Origin: Clostridium pasteurianum BC1
GTDB lineage: Bacteria > Bacillota > Clostridia > Clostridiales > Clostridiaceae
Assembly: GCF_000389635.1 (NCBI RefSeq)
Contig: NC_021182.1
Span: forward strand, 1,612,001 to 1,676,000
DNA: 64,000 nucleotides
Reading direction: 5' to 3'
Made by a program: the position numbers and the translations under genes. This document shows positions 34,332 through 44,836 of the stretch, one piece after another; positions within the stretch are counted from its first letter, which is position 1; each line of letters opens with the position of its first letter. The notes beneath the pieces are model-generated. The model saw only the letters and a program-made list of their open reading frames with translations, ran no database searches and was not told the origin of the DNA.

Positions 34332-35651
34332 ATGAGCGAAAATACAAGTTCAGCAATAAAAATTCCAAATAAGCGTTGGATACACATAATTCCGCCAATT
34401 CTTTTAGTTTATATAGTAGCTTTTATGGATCGTACTAATATAGGTTTTGCAATGGCAGGGGGAATGAGCAAGGATCTTGGAATGACTGCTAGTGTTACAG
34501 GAATTGCAGCAGGAATATTCTTTGTAGGTTATTTATTTCTTCAAGTTCCAGGAGGGCAGATTGCAGAACATGGAAGTGCTAAAAAATTTATAGCAGGCAC
34601 CATAGTTGTATGGGGTATTCTTGCAATCGCCTGTGGATTTGCAAGAAGTACAACTCAATTACTTGTTTTTAGATTTTTATTGGGCGTTGCAGAGGGCGGC
34701 GTTATGCCCGCAGTACTTACAATAGTTCGTCATTGGTTTCCAAGTGAAGAACGTGGTAGAGCCACTGCCTTTGTTATAATGAATAATCCAATTGCATCAA
34801 TTATAACCGGACCCCTTTCTGGATTTATTTTAACTAGATTTACCTGGCACTATGTATTCATAATAGAAGGAATAATATCACTGGCATTGATTTTGGTTTG
34901 GCTACCATTAATCAGCGATAGACCAGAAACTGCTAAATGGATCAGTAAAGAAGAGAGAGAATATCTTGTTGAAAGATTAGAAGCAGAACAAAAATGTTTA
35001 GATGCTACTCAACAAAAAAAGACATCTTTAAAAGAGATTATAGGCAATAAAACCTTATGGAAATTAATCCTTATATTTTTCTTTTATCAAACAGGAGTAT
35101 ACGGATATACATTATGGCTTCCAACTATCCTTAAAAATTTAACTAAAACAGGAATGGGTCAGGTAGGAATTTTATCTATATTCCCTTATATAGCAACTAT
35201 AATTGGATTGTTTGTTTTCCCAGCCATTTCAGATAAAACTATGAAGAGAAAGAAATATGTTATATTACCACTTATAGGCTTTGCAATATGTTTATATCTA
35301 TCAGTAGGACTTCAGCAATCTATATGGCTATCCTTTGCAATGTTGGTTGGTTGTGGATTATTTTTACAGGCATCCTCAGCTGTATTCATGACAATCCCAC
35401 CTGCTGTATTTAGTGCAGATGTAGCTGGTGGTGCTACTGGAATTATAAATGCATTAGGTAATCTTGGTGGTTTTATAGGACCTTTTCTAGTTGGATTGTT
35501 AATGCAGATGTTTAGTTACAATATGAGTATATACAGCTTAGTTCTATCCTTAGTATTTGCAGTTATAATTACTACTACGCTTCCAAAGGAGAAAAACGAT
35601 TGTGCACATGAGACAGTACCAATAAAACCAGAAGGTGCTGTTAGATCTTAA
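34332..35651 (+). CDS. MFS hexuronate/sugar-acid transporter (ACS family)
   Basis: The 439-aa protein has 12 predicted spans. It carries the ACS-family signatures DRTNIGFAMAGGMSKDLG in the first helix-loop, GQIAEHGSAKKF (motif A region) and LLGVAEGGVMPAVLTIVRHWFP. The family imports anions such as glucuronate, galactonate and tartrate with protons. Its position between uxuB and the second yhcH argues for uptake of hexuronate or a related sugar acid. Confidence 0.85.
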   Translation: MSENTSSAIKIPNKRWIHIIPPILLVYIVAFMDRTNIGFAMAGGMSKDLGMTASVTGIAAGIFFVGYLFLQVPGGQIAEHGSAKKFIAGTIVVWGILAIACGFARSTTQLLVFRFLLGVAEGGVMPAVLTIVRHWFPSEERGRATAFVIMNNPIASIITGPLSGFILTRFTWHYVFIIEGIISLALILVWLPLISDRPETAKWISKEEREYLVERLEAEQKCLDATQQKKTSLKEIIGNKTLWKLILIFFFYQTGVYGYTLWLPTILKNLTKTGMGQVGILSIFPYIATIIGLFVFPAISDKTMKRKKYVILPLIGFAICLYLSVGLQQSIWLSFAMLVGCGLFLQASSAVFMTIPPAVFSADVAGGATGIINALGNLGGFIGPFLVGLLMQMFSYNMSIYSLVLSLVFAVIITTTLPKEKNDCAHETVPIKPEGAVRS

Positions 35652-35752
35652 AAATGTGTAAATCACAAAATAGTCATATGTAAAGAATAGTATGAATAAT
35701 TTATATTGGGAAAATATGTAGATAATAAATATTATTAAAAGTTAGTTGGGCA

Positions 35753-35781
35753 TTGAAATATTATTTTAAATATAATATAAT
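35753..35781 (+). promoter_or_regulatory. Promoter of the second hexuronate operon
   Basis: TTGAAA (35753-35758), 17 bp, TATAAT (35776-35781); nearly a copy of 30052-30080. Confidence 0.7.
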
Positions 35782-35796
35782 TAAAATAATCCAAAT

Positions 35797-35810
35797 TGAA
35801 AGCCCTTTCA
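35797..35810. promoter_or_regulatory. Operator site 2
   Basis: TGAAAGCCCTTTCA, identical to 30095-30108 and one base further from the -10 box. Confidence 0.6.
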
Positions 35811-35864
35811 TAAAGTTTTTTTAAGATTTAGACAATATAAAATTTATTTTAGTGAGGTGTAATT

Positions 35865-36335
35865 ATGATCTTTGGAAATATAGACAATGTTGATGATTTG
35901 GAGAAGGTTTGTCCAAAACCAATAATGAAAGCCATCAATTATTTAAAAGATAATGATTTTGTTAATATGGAAACTGGAGTATATGAGATTATGGGGGATG
36001 ACATATATGCTCAAGTAGTAGATAGAACTACAAAAGAAAAATCTGAGGCAAAGGCAGAGGTTCACAGAAAATGTGTGGAGATTCAATATTCTGTTGGAGG
36101 AAATGAAATAATAGGATTTGCAAGAGATAACGGTAAGAATGTTGTTTCAGAGGAATTATTAAAGGAAAAAGATGTAATGTTTTATAAGGATGTAGAAGAT
36201 GAAACCGATTTAATAATGAATCCAGGAAGTTTTGCTATATTTTTTCCGGAAGATATTCACAGACCATGGTGTGCACATAATGAACCATGCAAAGTTAGAA
36301 AAATAAATGTAAAGATTAATATTGCGTTGATTTAG
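35865..36335 (+). CDS. YhcH/YjgK/YiaL family protein (cupin), copy 2
   Basis: This protein has the same length (156 aa) as the copy at 30192 and is clearly paralogous (MIFGNIDNVDDLEKVCPKPI; KAEVHRKCVEIQ; PGSFAIFFPEDIHRPWC). The metal-binding His residues are kept. The duplicated gene, promoter and operator suggest an ancestral segment duplication followed by divergence of function. Confidence 0.85.
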   Translation: MIFGNIDNVDDLEKVCPKPIMKAINYLKDNDFVNMETGVYEIMGDDIYAQVVDRTTKEKSEAKAEVHRKCVEIQYSVGGNEIIGFARDNGKNVVSEELLKEKDVMFYKDVEDETDLIMNPGSFAIFFPEDIHRPWCAHNEPCKVRKINVKINIALI

Positions 36336-36382
36336 CTTATGTTATAATAAGTTTAAAATGTATAAATAAGCAAGTGAATTTT

Positions 36383-36411
36383 ACTCAGTAGAAGTTGTAC
36401 TTCTACTGAGT
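36383..36411 (+). repeat. Perfect hairpin, relative of 28527-28554
   Basis: ACTCAGTAGAAGT and ACTTCTACTGAGT form a 13-bp perfect stem around TGT. There is no T-run, so terminator function is doubtful. Confidence 0.5.
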
Positions 36412-36513
36412 ATTAGATGATGTCCATGTATTTTAAAACTTGAGAATATGGAGTATGTATTATCTGGTAGAGTGCTATTGGCATATAAATTTATATGAAG
36501 GGAAGATATTATT

Positions 36514-37521
36514 ATGAGAGTTAGTTTTGAAGAAATGAAAAGTGAATTTAAAAGAATCTTGATAAAAAAGGGTTTTAGTGAAGAAAGAGCAGAGGTATCA
36601 GCTCAATTATTTACAGAAACTAGTTGTGATGGAGTTTATTCTCATGGGTATGTCAGATTTCCAAGAGTAATAGAATATATAGATAAGGGCCTTATAGATG
36701 TAGAAGCTGTTCCTAGTAAAGTAGAGGGTATAGGTGCCTTTGAAAAATGGGATGGAAATATAGGAATGGGAAATTTAAATGCTAAGTTTTGTATGGAGAG
36801 AGCCATTGAATTGGCAAAGACCAATGTAATAGGCTGTGTGGCATTAAAAAACACTAACCATTGGATGAGAGGCGGAAGTTATGGTTGGCAGGCAGCAGAT
36901 GCAGGATGTATTGGTATTTGCTGGACTAATACCTTTACAAATATGCCGGCTTGGGGAGCAAAGGATAGTAGAATAGGTAACAATCCACTTATATTGTCTG
37001 TACCAAGAGAAGGTGGAAATCATGTAGTGGTAGATTTAGCCATGGCTCAATTTTCCTATGGTAAAATTGAAGTAACTAAATTAAATAAAGAACAATTACC
37101 AATACCTGGAGGCTATGATTCAAAGGGAAATATAACTACAGATCCAGAAGAAATTGAAAAAACTGGTAGAGTTTTGCCTATAGGCTATTGGAAAGGATCT
37201 GGTTTGTCAATATTACTAGACCTTATAGCTACGGTATTATCAGGGGGTAATTCCGTTTTCAAAATAGGAAAAATAGATGGATCATCAGAGTATCAATTAT
37301 CACAGATATTTATAGCTATTGATGCTGAGAGGGTAGCGGGAAATGAATTCCTTAAATCAGCAGTAAATGAAGTGTTGAATGATATAAAGTCTTCAGAGAG
37401 AGTGGATGAGAATAAGGAGATATTCTATCCTGGAGAAAGAACATTAAATACTAGAGAAAGAAATTTAGAGCAGGGAATACCAGTAGATGAAGATGTTTGG
37501 AAAAAAATAAAGAACATGTAA
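36514..37521 (+). CDS. Ldh/YiaK-family dehydrogenase (2,3-diketogulonate reductase type)
   Basis: The 335-aa protein belongs to the malate/L-lactate dehydrogenase-2 family (YiaK, AllD). Visible signatures are ETSCDGVYSHGYVRFPRV with the catalytic His, ALKNTNHWMRGGSYGWQA, and GNNPLILSVPRE with VVDLAMAQFSYGK. The lengths agree with YiaK. NAD(P)H-dependent reduction of a 2-keto sugar acid is likely. Together with yhcH-2 (YiaL-like) and the KduD-like SDR it forms a second sugar-acid sub-cluster. Confidence 0.8.
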   Translation: MRVSFEEMKSEFKRILIKKGFSEERAEVSAQLFTETSCDGVYSHGYVRFPRVIEYIDKGLIDVEAVPSKVEGIGAFEKWDGNIGMGNLNAKFCMERAIELAKTNVIGCVALKNTNHWMRGGSYGWQAADAGCIGICWTNTFTNMPAWGAKDSRIGNNPLILSVPREGGNHVVVDLAMAQFSYGKIEVTKLNKEQLPIPGGYDSKGNITTDPEEIEKTGRVLPIGYWKGSGLSILLDLIATVLSGGNSVFKIGKIDGSSEYQLSQIFIAIDAERVAGNEFLKSAVNEVLNDIKSSERVDENKEIFYPGERTLNTRERNLEQGIPVDEDVWKKIKNM

Positions 37522-37571
37522 TGATTTGAAACATAAAGGTGGAATATTACTTTTCAATTATTAGCTAAGAG

Positions 37572-37613
37572 GCTGTCTCATTAGTGCACCTAAGCACAGT
37601 GAGACAGCTTTTC
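37572..37613 (+). terminator. Terminator of the second sugar-acid operon
   Basis: GCTGTCTCA and TGAGACAGC pair. The loop contains a second small stem (GTGC/GCAC), and TTTT follows. Confidence 0.75.
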
Positions 37614-37885
37614 AACTATTTACTATTTGATTTTTAATAAATACGTTAGGTCATTCTGAAAATTAATGAATATTTATTCCTTTTGAGACATCTACTTAGT
37701 TTTAATTATTAGAAAAATTCACATAAAACCTATAATTATTTTATAAGTTTTGTGATAGGATAAGTTTTGTGATAGGATAAATTATATACATAGTATATCT
37801 AGACCTAGAGACAGTTAGGCAAAACTAGAAAAACTTTTCATAAAACATGTATGCTGTATTTAAATAAAGAAAGGATGTAGTAATT
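37614..37885. other. Leader of the KduD-like gene
   Basis: AT-rich. A tandem repeat of TAAGTTTTGTGATAGGA occurs twice at about 37744-37777. No gene is seen. Confidence 0.4.
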
Positions 37886-38644
37886 ATGAATTACTTTAAT
37901 TTAGATGGTAAAAAAGCTATTGTTACAGGAGGAAGCAGCGGACTTGGGAGAGGAATGGCTGAAGGCCTTGCAGAAGCTGGGGCAGAAGTGGTTATTGTAG
38001 GTGTATCAGATAATGCTTATGGAACTGCTGAGGAATTAAATAAATTAGGATATAAGGTACATGCAATAAAAGGAGACATTGGCAAAAGAGAAAATTTAAA
38101 AGAATTATTTCATAGCTGCTTAGATAAATTAGGTGGCGATTTAGATATAGTAGTAAATAATGTAGGTATCCAAAGAAGAAATAAATGTGAAGAGTTCACC
38201 TTAGAGGATTGGGATGAAGTTATTAGTGTAAATCTTACAGCTACTTTTCAGCTGTGTCAGATGGCTGGTATAAAAATGCTTAAAAAAGGCAGTGGTAAAA
38301 TTATAAATGTTGCTTCTATGCTAAGCTTCTTTGGTGGATATACTGTACCGGCTTATGCTGCCAGTAAAGGTGGGGTAGCTCAGCTTACAAAAGCTCTTGC
38401 CAATGAATGGGCAAGTAAAGGAATTAACATTAATGCTATAGCACCTGGATATATGGATACTGCTATGAACACAAAATTAATAAATGATGAAGTGAGGAAT
38501 CATGAAATACTTTCAAGAATACCAGCTGCCAGATGGGGAACTCCAGAAGATTTAAAGGGAATAACTATATTTTTGGCATCTTCTGCCTCTGATTATTTAA
38601 ATGGTACAGTTATACCTGTTGATGGGGGATATTTAGGAAGATAG
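37886..38644 (+). CDS. SDR dehydrogenase, KduD-like
   Basis: The 252-aa short-chain dehydrogenase has TGGSSGLGRGMAEGLA (NAD loop), NNVGIQRR, Ser in NVASMLSFFGG, YAASKGGV with Tyr and Lys, and IAPGYMDTAMNTKL. It is closest in style to 2-dehydro-3-deoxy-D-gluconate 5-dehydrogenase (KduD) or gluconate 5-dehydrogenase. In context it would link 5-keto-4-deoxyuronate or ketogluconate breakdown to KDG. The substrate is inferred from context. Confidence 0.75.
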   Translation: MNYFNLDGKKAIVTGGSSGLGRGMAEGLAEAGAEVVIVGVSDNAYGTAEELNKLGYKVHAIKGDIGKRENLKELFHSCLDKLGGDLDIVVNNVGIQRRNKCEEFTLEDWDEVISVNLTATFQLCQMAGIKMLKKGSGKIINVASMLSFFGGYTVPAYAASKGGVAQLTKALANEWASKGININAIAPGYMDTAMNTKLINDEVRNHEILSRIPAARWGTPEDLKGITIFLASSASDYLNGTVIPVDGGYLGR

Positions 38645-38911
38645 AGTATAATCTTTCTATAAAACAATTGTATATTGATAGGTATTGAAAAAATTTTTTA
38701 TTAAATCTTAAAAACAGATATAGATAGAAAAACTAAAGTTAAAAAATTAATGAAAGATATTTGAAATTTATATTGGAAAATATTTTTGAAATATTTTATT
38801 AGTATTACAAAATATTTAGGTGTTTTTCAATTGTTAATTATTTTAATAGCTAATTATTATTAAAATAATTTTTGTAAAGAGATTTAAATAAATACTATTC
38901 AAAAAATATTA
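38645..38911. other. AT-rich intergenic DNA
   Basis: No gene or strong motif is seen before the SAM riboswitch promoter. TAATTATTTTAATAGCTAATTATTATTAAAATAATTTT at about 38836-38873 contains an AAAATAATT-type inverted repeat that may end the upstream transcript. Confidence 0.3.
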
Positions 38912-38940
38912 TTGACAAACAATATTTTTTGATTTATTAT
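38912..38940 (+). promoter_or_regulatory. Promoter of metA
   Basis: TTGACA (38912-38917), 17 bp, TATTAT (38935-38940), starting RNA just before the SAM riboswitch. Confidence 0.75.
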
Positions 38941-38958
38941 ATAGTAAATTCAATAAAA

Positions 38959-39062
38959 TCTTATCCAGAGTGGTAGAGGGACTGGCCCGTTGAAACCCGA
39001 CAACCAGCATTGTTTTTAATGTGTATGGTGTTAATTCCAGCAGATTGTTTCTGAAAGATAAG
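38959..39062 (+). ncRNA. SAM-I (S-box) riboswitch
   Basis: The P1 helix CTTATC/GATAAG encloses the conserved core: CCAGAGTGGTAGAGGGACTG, GCCCGTTGAAACCC and GACAACCAG. An AAAACTA/TAGTTGTTTT hairpin with a T-run follows at about 39064-39096 and is a plausible terminator. It should turn off metA when S-adenosylmethionine is plentiful. Confidence 0.93.
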
Positions 39063-39273
39063 GAAAACTATTTTGGTTTGTGTAGTTGTTTTTCTTATTA
39101 TGGAAAGACAACTTTTATTTATTTACAGGAAGAGATTGATTCAATAAATTAATAATAATTGCAAATGAATGTATAATAGAGATTATATTATCCACAATAA
39201 CCTATTAAACAAATATGATAAATAAGTACGTTGGAATAAAAACTATTAATATCTTTCTATAGGGGGTGAGCAT

Positions 39274-40191
39274 TTGCCTATAAATATACCTGATAATCTT
39301 CCAGCTGCCAAAGTTTTAAATGATGAAAACATATTTGCAATAGATGAAAAACGTGCAAATAAACAGGATATAAGGCCGCTTAGCATAGTAATATTAAATT
39401 TAATGCCAATGAAAATTACAACTGAAACTCAAATATTGAGGCTTCTAAGTAATTCGCCTTTACAAGTGGATATAACTTTAATATATCCCAAGACTCATTC
39501 TTTTAAAAATACCTCAGAAGAGTATTTATTCAAATATTATGAAACCTTTGATGATATAAAAAATAAGAAGTTTGATGGTATGATAATTACAGGAGCTCCT
39601 ATTGAACAGATTGATTTTAAAGATGTAGATTATTGGAATGAATTAGTTGAAATTATGGAGTGGAGTCTGCATAATGTATACTCAACCCTTCATATATGTT
39701 GGGGAGCTCAGGCTGGCTTATATTATCATTATAATATTCCTAAATACCCTCTTTCAAAAAAAATGTTTGGAGTTTTTCTGCACAAAACCACTGAAAAAAA
39801 TGTAAATCTTTTAAGAGGGTTTGATGATGTGTTTTACGTTCCACATTCAAGACACACAGAAGTGAGAAGAAAAGATATTGAAAAAGATCCAAGATTGAAA
39901 ATTTTATCTGAATCCGAGGATGCAGGTATATATATAGTAACAGCAAAGCATGGACGTCAAATTTTCGTTATGGGACACTCTGAATATGATTCTTTAACTT
40001 TAAAGGCCGAATATGATAGAGATATTTCAAATAATGAAAATATTGAAATTCCTAAGAATTATTTTAAAGATAATGATCCTAAAAAAGATCCAGTAGTAAA
40101 GTGGAGAGGTCATTCTAATTTGTTATTTTTAAATTGGCTGAATTATTATGTATATCAGGAAACACCCTATAATTTAGATGAAATTCTATAA
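39274..40191 (+). CDS. metA: Homoserine O-acyltransferase
   Basis: The 305-aa protein starts at TTG behind AGGGGGTG. It has the MetA fold: [30 protein letters not shown], the nucleophile Cys in [18 protein letters not shown] and GHSEYD. Many Clostridium MetA proteins use acetyl-CoA rather than succinyl-CoA; the residue deciding this was not resolved here. It supplies O-acylhomoserine to the next gene, and the SAM riboswitch controls it. Confidence 0.95.
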   Translation: MPINIPDNLPAAKVLNDENIFAIDEKRANKQDIRPLSIVILNLMPMKITTETQILRLLSNSPLQVDITLIYPKTHSFKNTSEEYLFKYYETFDDIKNKKFDGMIITGAPIEQIDFKDVDYWNELVEIMEWSLHNVYSTLHICWGAQAGLYYHYNIPKYPLSKKMFGVFLHKTTEKNVNLLRGFDDVFYVPHSRHTEVRRKDIEKDPRLKILSESEDAGIYIVTAKHGRQIFVMGHSEYDSLTLKAEYDRDISNNENIEIPKNYFKDNDPKKDPVVKWRGHSNLLFLNWLNYYVYQETPYNLDEIL

Positions 40192-40245
40192 TAAATAATA
40201 ATTGTATATTTTAATTTTATTAAGATATGCAAAAATATAATATAA

Positions 40246-41544
<1,299 letters not shown>

Positions 41545-41569
41545 TTTATAAGCTTTAGAATTTTAAGAT

Positions 41570-41626
41570 AAAAAGGGGATTGTCTCAAAATGTATTAATA
41601 TGCATTAGAGACAGTTCCCTTTTCGT
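41570..41626. terminator. Terminator of metA-metY
   Basis: AAAAGGGGATTGTCTC pairs with GAGACAGTTCCCTTTT around a 20-nt loop and ends in T-rich sequence. It also lies at the end of the convergent gene. Confidence 0.8.
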
Positions 41627-41629
41627 TTT

Positions 41630-42037
41630 TTACAGAATATGAAATATTATAGCTATAATAAGGATAAAAGCTAAAGATCTATGAATAGTTAACCATTTAC
41701 CACGTGGTCTTTTAATTGATTTACCATATATGCCTAAAATAACTACTGCGGTCATAATTATTGCTGCAATTATGCCTGTTATTTTAATTCTATGAGAATT
41801 ATAGGCAATAAAGAAATGTAATAACATAAGTATAAAAGTGATAATACCAGCTGTTTTGTGATTTTTAACTATGAATTTCATTATTTTTTTATAATAAGTA
41901 ACAAAGTAATTTTTGTCTTTGGGCAATTTAAGAATATAATTTTTGTTTATAAACTTTACAAAAAAATTAAGTAAAGCAAATATAAAGCCTATAGCGGTTA
42001 ATGTACCTAAAGGACCAATGAAATGTTTTAAGTTCAT
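41630..42037 (-). CDS. Four-span membrane protein, possibly heme-binding
   Basis: The 135-aa protein starts behind AAAGGAGGTG. Four hydrophobic spans are predicted. His residues sit within or next to spans (HKTAGIITFILMLLHFFIAY and IHRSLAFILIIAIIFHIL), a layout reminiscent of cytochrome b561 or ferric-reductase-like small proteins. No family is firmly recognised. Confidence 0.55.
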   Translation of the reverse strand: MNLKHFIGPLGTLTAIGFIFALLNFFVKFINKNYILKLPKDKNYFVTYYKKIMKFIVKNHKTAGIITFILMLLHFFIAYNSHRIKITGIIAAIIMTAVVILGIYGKSIKRPRGKWLTIHRSLAFILIIAIIFHIL

Positions 42038-42160
42038 ATTCTACACCTCCTTTACTTATATTATATTATAAATATAAAGGTATATAAATATGAAGTATGT
42101 AAAATAATAGGCACGTAGAATTTATCTACGTGCCTAAAAATTATTTGATAAGATTTAGAA

Positions 42161-42358
42161 CTATTTTATATTGTTTTCATAGTCCTGAATTATCTTTTTA
42201 ACCATTTGGCCACCAACAGAACCATTTTGTCTTGAAGTAAGATCTCCATTATAACCATTAGTTAAAGGAGTACCAACTTCTTGAGCTGCCTCTAATTTGA
42301 ATTTGTTTAAAGCTTCTCTTGCTTCTGGTACTAAAATTCTATTACTTCTACTTGCCAT
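42161..42358 (-). CDS. Alpha/beta-type small acid-soluble spore protein
   Basis: The start is ATG 42358 behind AAGGAG; an earlier ATG overlaps that site. The 65-aa product has both SASP signatures: RILVPEAREALNKFKLEAAQEVG, containing the germination-protease cleavage region, and NGDLTSRQNGSVGGQMVKKII. It coats spore DNA and is degraded on germination. Such genes are transcribed by sigma-G in the forespore; a CAATATACTA-like -10 lies upstream on the minus strand. Confidence 0.93.
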   Translation of the reverse strand: MASRSNRILVPEAREALNKFKLEAAQEVGTPLTNGYNGDLTSRQNGSVGGQMVKKIIQDYENNIK

Positions 42359-42479
42359 GTGTTCCATCTCCTTTTTAATTGTTTATTTATGTTACACTAG
42401 TATATTGTGTAATTTAAACAATCATATTCTAGGGAATTCACGGTGCTATAGGAAATATATCCAAGCTATAAATAAATTT

Positions 42480-42640
42480 AGGCATATTAAAATAAATAAG
42501 AAGTCAAAGATGCGACGAATATTTTGAATCCGACAAGGAAACAGGTTCTGATGATAGTGAGCTATCGGAGGATTCTGTTGACGCAGTAGGATTCAAAATA
42601 GGTTAGCATACTGAGTAAATTATTTTTTGAAGATGACTTA
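42480..42640 (-). mobile_element. MITE-like element, long form (~160 bp)
   Basis: Inverted copy of 54414-54572. The outer ends GGCATATTAAAATAAATA... and ...TTTTTTGAAGATGACT are the family termini. The inside has nested inverted repeats (ATTTTGAATCC/GGATTCAAAAT and ACAGGTTCTGATGATAG with CTATCGGAGGATTCTGT). It encodes no protein. Confidence 0.65.
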
Positions 42641-42748
42641 TATTAAATTACAATTGAAGGTGATAGTTTAATTAATAATTAACAATTCTTAAAATTATAT
42701 TGATTATTTTTAAATATAATGTTAATGTAACAAGTATGATTTTTTATT

Positions 42749-42817
42749 AGGCATGTGAAAATAAATAGTAAGTCAAAGATGTGAGCATACTGACTAGTTA
42801 TTTATTTGAATATGTCT
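42749..42817 (-). mobile_element. MITE-like element, short form (69 bp)
   Basis: GGCATGTGAAAATAAATAGT at one end and its partner ACTAGTTATTTATTTGAATA at the other form a near-complete palindrome with a short centre. It matches 60196-60266 in reverse. Confidence 0.7.
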
Positions 42818-42902
42818 TAAATTATTTCAATATAGGTACAAGCTCCATGAGAGTTTAAAAAAGTATTTTAAACTGTTAAAACTAAGAAAGGAGATATATA
42901 TA

Positions 42903-44642
42903 ATGAAAAGTCTAAGTAAATTTTTAGAATACTACAAGCCTTATAGAACTTTATTTTTTGCAGATATGTTTTGTGCACTGATTTTATCTGCAATAGATCT
43001 TGTTTTCCCCATTATAGTGAGATTTTTGCTCAATGATGTATATATATTAAAGGATGGAAACAAGATAATAAAATATGTTTTAATAGTAGGATTAGCTCTG
43101 CTTATAATGTATGTAATAAGGTATTTTTGTCAATATTTCATAACATCCTGGGGACATATTATGGGTGCAAAAATGGAAGCTAATATGAGAAAAGATCTCT
43201 TTAATCAGTTTCAAAAACTGCCATTTTCATATTATGATAATAATAATACAGGAACACTTATGTCAAGGATAATAACAGATCTTTTTGATATATCTGAACT
43301 TGCCCATCATGGGCCAGAGGATTTATTCATTTCCATTTTAAAAATAGTAGGATCTTTTGCTATACTTTCAAGCATTAATATTCCAATAACACTTGCACTT
43401 TTGTTTATTACACTAGTGATGATATATTTTTCTGTTTTCTATAATAATAGAATGAAAGATGTATTTATGAAAAATAGAAAGGAAATTGCAGATGTTAATG
43501 CAGTTGTACAGGACACTCTTGCTGGTATAAGAGTGGTAAAATCATTTGCTAATGAAAAAGTTGAGGCAAAAAAATTTAAAAGGGGAAATAAACAATTCTT
43601 AAAAACTAAAGAAGAAAGCTATTTCATAATGGGTAAATATTATAGTGGAAATGGATTTTTTCAGGGTACATTGTATCTTACTGCCATACTTTTTGGTGGA
43701 ATATTAATAAGTAAATCACTATTAAATGTATCAGATTTAGTAGTTTATATTCTATATATAAATATATTTTTAAATCCTATAGATAAGTTAGTAAATTTCA
43801 CTGAACAGTTTCAAAGAGGTATTACTGGTTTTGAGAGATTTCTACAAATTATTAATACAAAACCAAGTATTGTAGATAGAGAAGATGCAGTAGAAATTAT
43901 TAATCCAAAGGGTAATATTAAATTTAATCATGTTTCTTTTGGATACCATGATAAAAATATTATATTGAAAGATATAAGCGTAGATATACCAGCTGGGAAA
44001 AACATAGCTCTTGTGGGTCCTTCAGGAGGAGGAAAAACTACCTTCTGTAATCTTATACCGAGATTTTATGAAACAACTGAGGGCAACATTACCATAGATG
44101 GAATGGATATAAAAGATATAAAATTAAATTCTTTAAGAAATTCCATAGGTTTAGTTCAGCAGGATGTATATATGTTTGGGGGAACTATAAAAGAAAATAT
44201 AGCTTATGGTAAACAAGATGCCACAGCTGAAGAAATAATAGAAGCAGCCAGGAGAGCTAATATACATGAATTTATTGAAAGCCTAGAAGATGGATATGAT
44301 ACTTATGTAGGAGAAAGAGGAGTTAAACTTTCTGGCGGACAAAAGCAGAGATTATCTATAGCTAGAGTTTTTCTTAAGAATCCTCCAATACTTATTCTTG
44401 ATGAAGCTACTTCTGCTCTTGATAATGAAAGCGAAAAATTTATACAGGAATCCTTGGAAGAACTTACAAAAAATAGAACGACTATTGTAATTGCTCATAG
44501 GTTAAGCACTATAAGAAATGCAGATGAAATAATGGTCCTTACTGCTGAAGGAATAAAGGAGAAGGGAAATCATAAGGAATTAATTGATAAAAATGGAATG
44601 TATGCAGCTCTTTACAATATGCAGTTTGATATTATAACATAA
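42903..44642 (+). CDS. ABC exporter, fused membrane and ATPase domains
   Basis: The 579-aa protein has six N-terminal spans (residues about 15-300) and a C-terminal nucleotide-binding domain with Walker A GPSGGGKTT (near 375), signature LSGGQKQR (near 478), Walker B LILDEATSALD and the H-loop IAHRLST. It is an MsbA/BmrA-like half-transporter that acts as a homodimer, exporting lipids, drugs or peptides. The substrate cannot be told. It starts behind AGAAAGGAG. Confidence 0.92.
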   Translation: MKSLSKFLEYYKPYRTLFFADMFCALILSAIDLVFPIIVRFLLNDVYILKDGNKIIKYVLIVGLALLIMYVIRYFCQYFITSWGHIMGAKMEANMRKDLFNQFQKLPFSYYDNNNTGTLMSRIITDLFDISELAHHGPEDLFISILKIVGSFAILSSINIPITLALLFITLVMIYFSVFYNNRMKDVFMKNRKEIADVNAVVQDTLAGIRVVKSFANEKVEAKKFKRGNKQFLKTKEESYFIMGKYYSGNGFFQGTLYLTAILFGGILISKSLLNVSDLVVYILYINIFLNPIDKLVNFTEQFQRGITGFERFLQIINTKPSIVDREDAVEIINPKGNIKFNHVSFGYHDKNIILKDISVDIPAGKNIALVGPSGGGKTTFCNLIPRFYETTEGNITIDGMDIKDIKLNSLRNSIGLVQQDVYMFGGTIKENIAYGKQDATAEEIIEAARRANIHEFIESLEDGYDTYVGERGVKLSGGQKQRLSIARVFLKNPPILILDEATSALDNESEKFIQESLEELTKNRTTIVIAHRLSTIRNADEIMVLTAEGIKEKGNHKELIDKNGMYAALYNMQFDIIT

Positions 44643-44703
44643 GATATCATCAAATAAATAACACTATGATTAAACCGCAAAAATCTTTAAATTAACTTTC
44701 ACT

Positions 44704-44751
44704 ATACTATATATACTGGTTTCGATGTGAAATTTTCATTATATATAGTAT
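44704..44751. terminator. Long AT-rich hairpin between the ABC gene and xpt
   Basis: ATACTATATATA and TATATATAGTAT form a 12-bp stem. There is no T-run, so it may be a weak terminator or leader structure. It does not match the purine riboswitch. Confidence 0.35.
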
Positions 44752-44836
44752 GTATGTTTTGTTAAATATACTTTTGTGACGTAATCATAGTATAAATATA
44801 TTTAGGTATTAATAGATAAAGAAAGGATTAGTACAT

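Noticed and set aside
44690-44836. Purine riboswitch in front of xpt
   Set aside because: The leader has a long AT-rich hairpin but lacks the conserved purine-aptamer loops.
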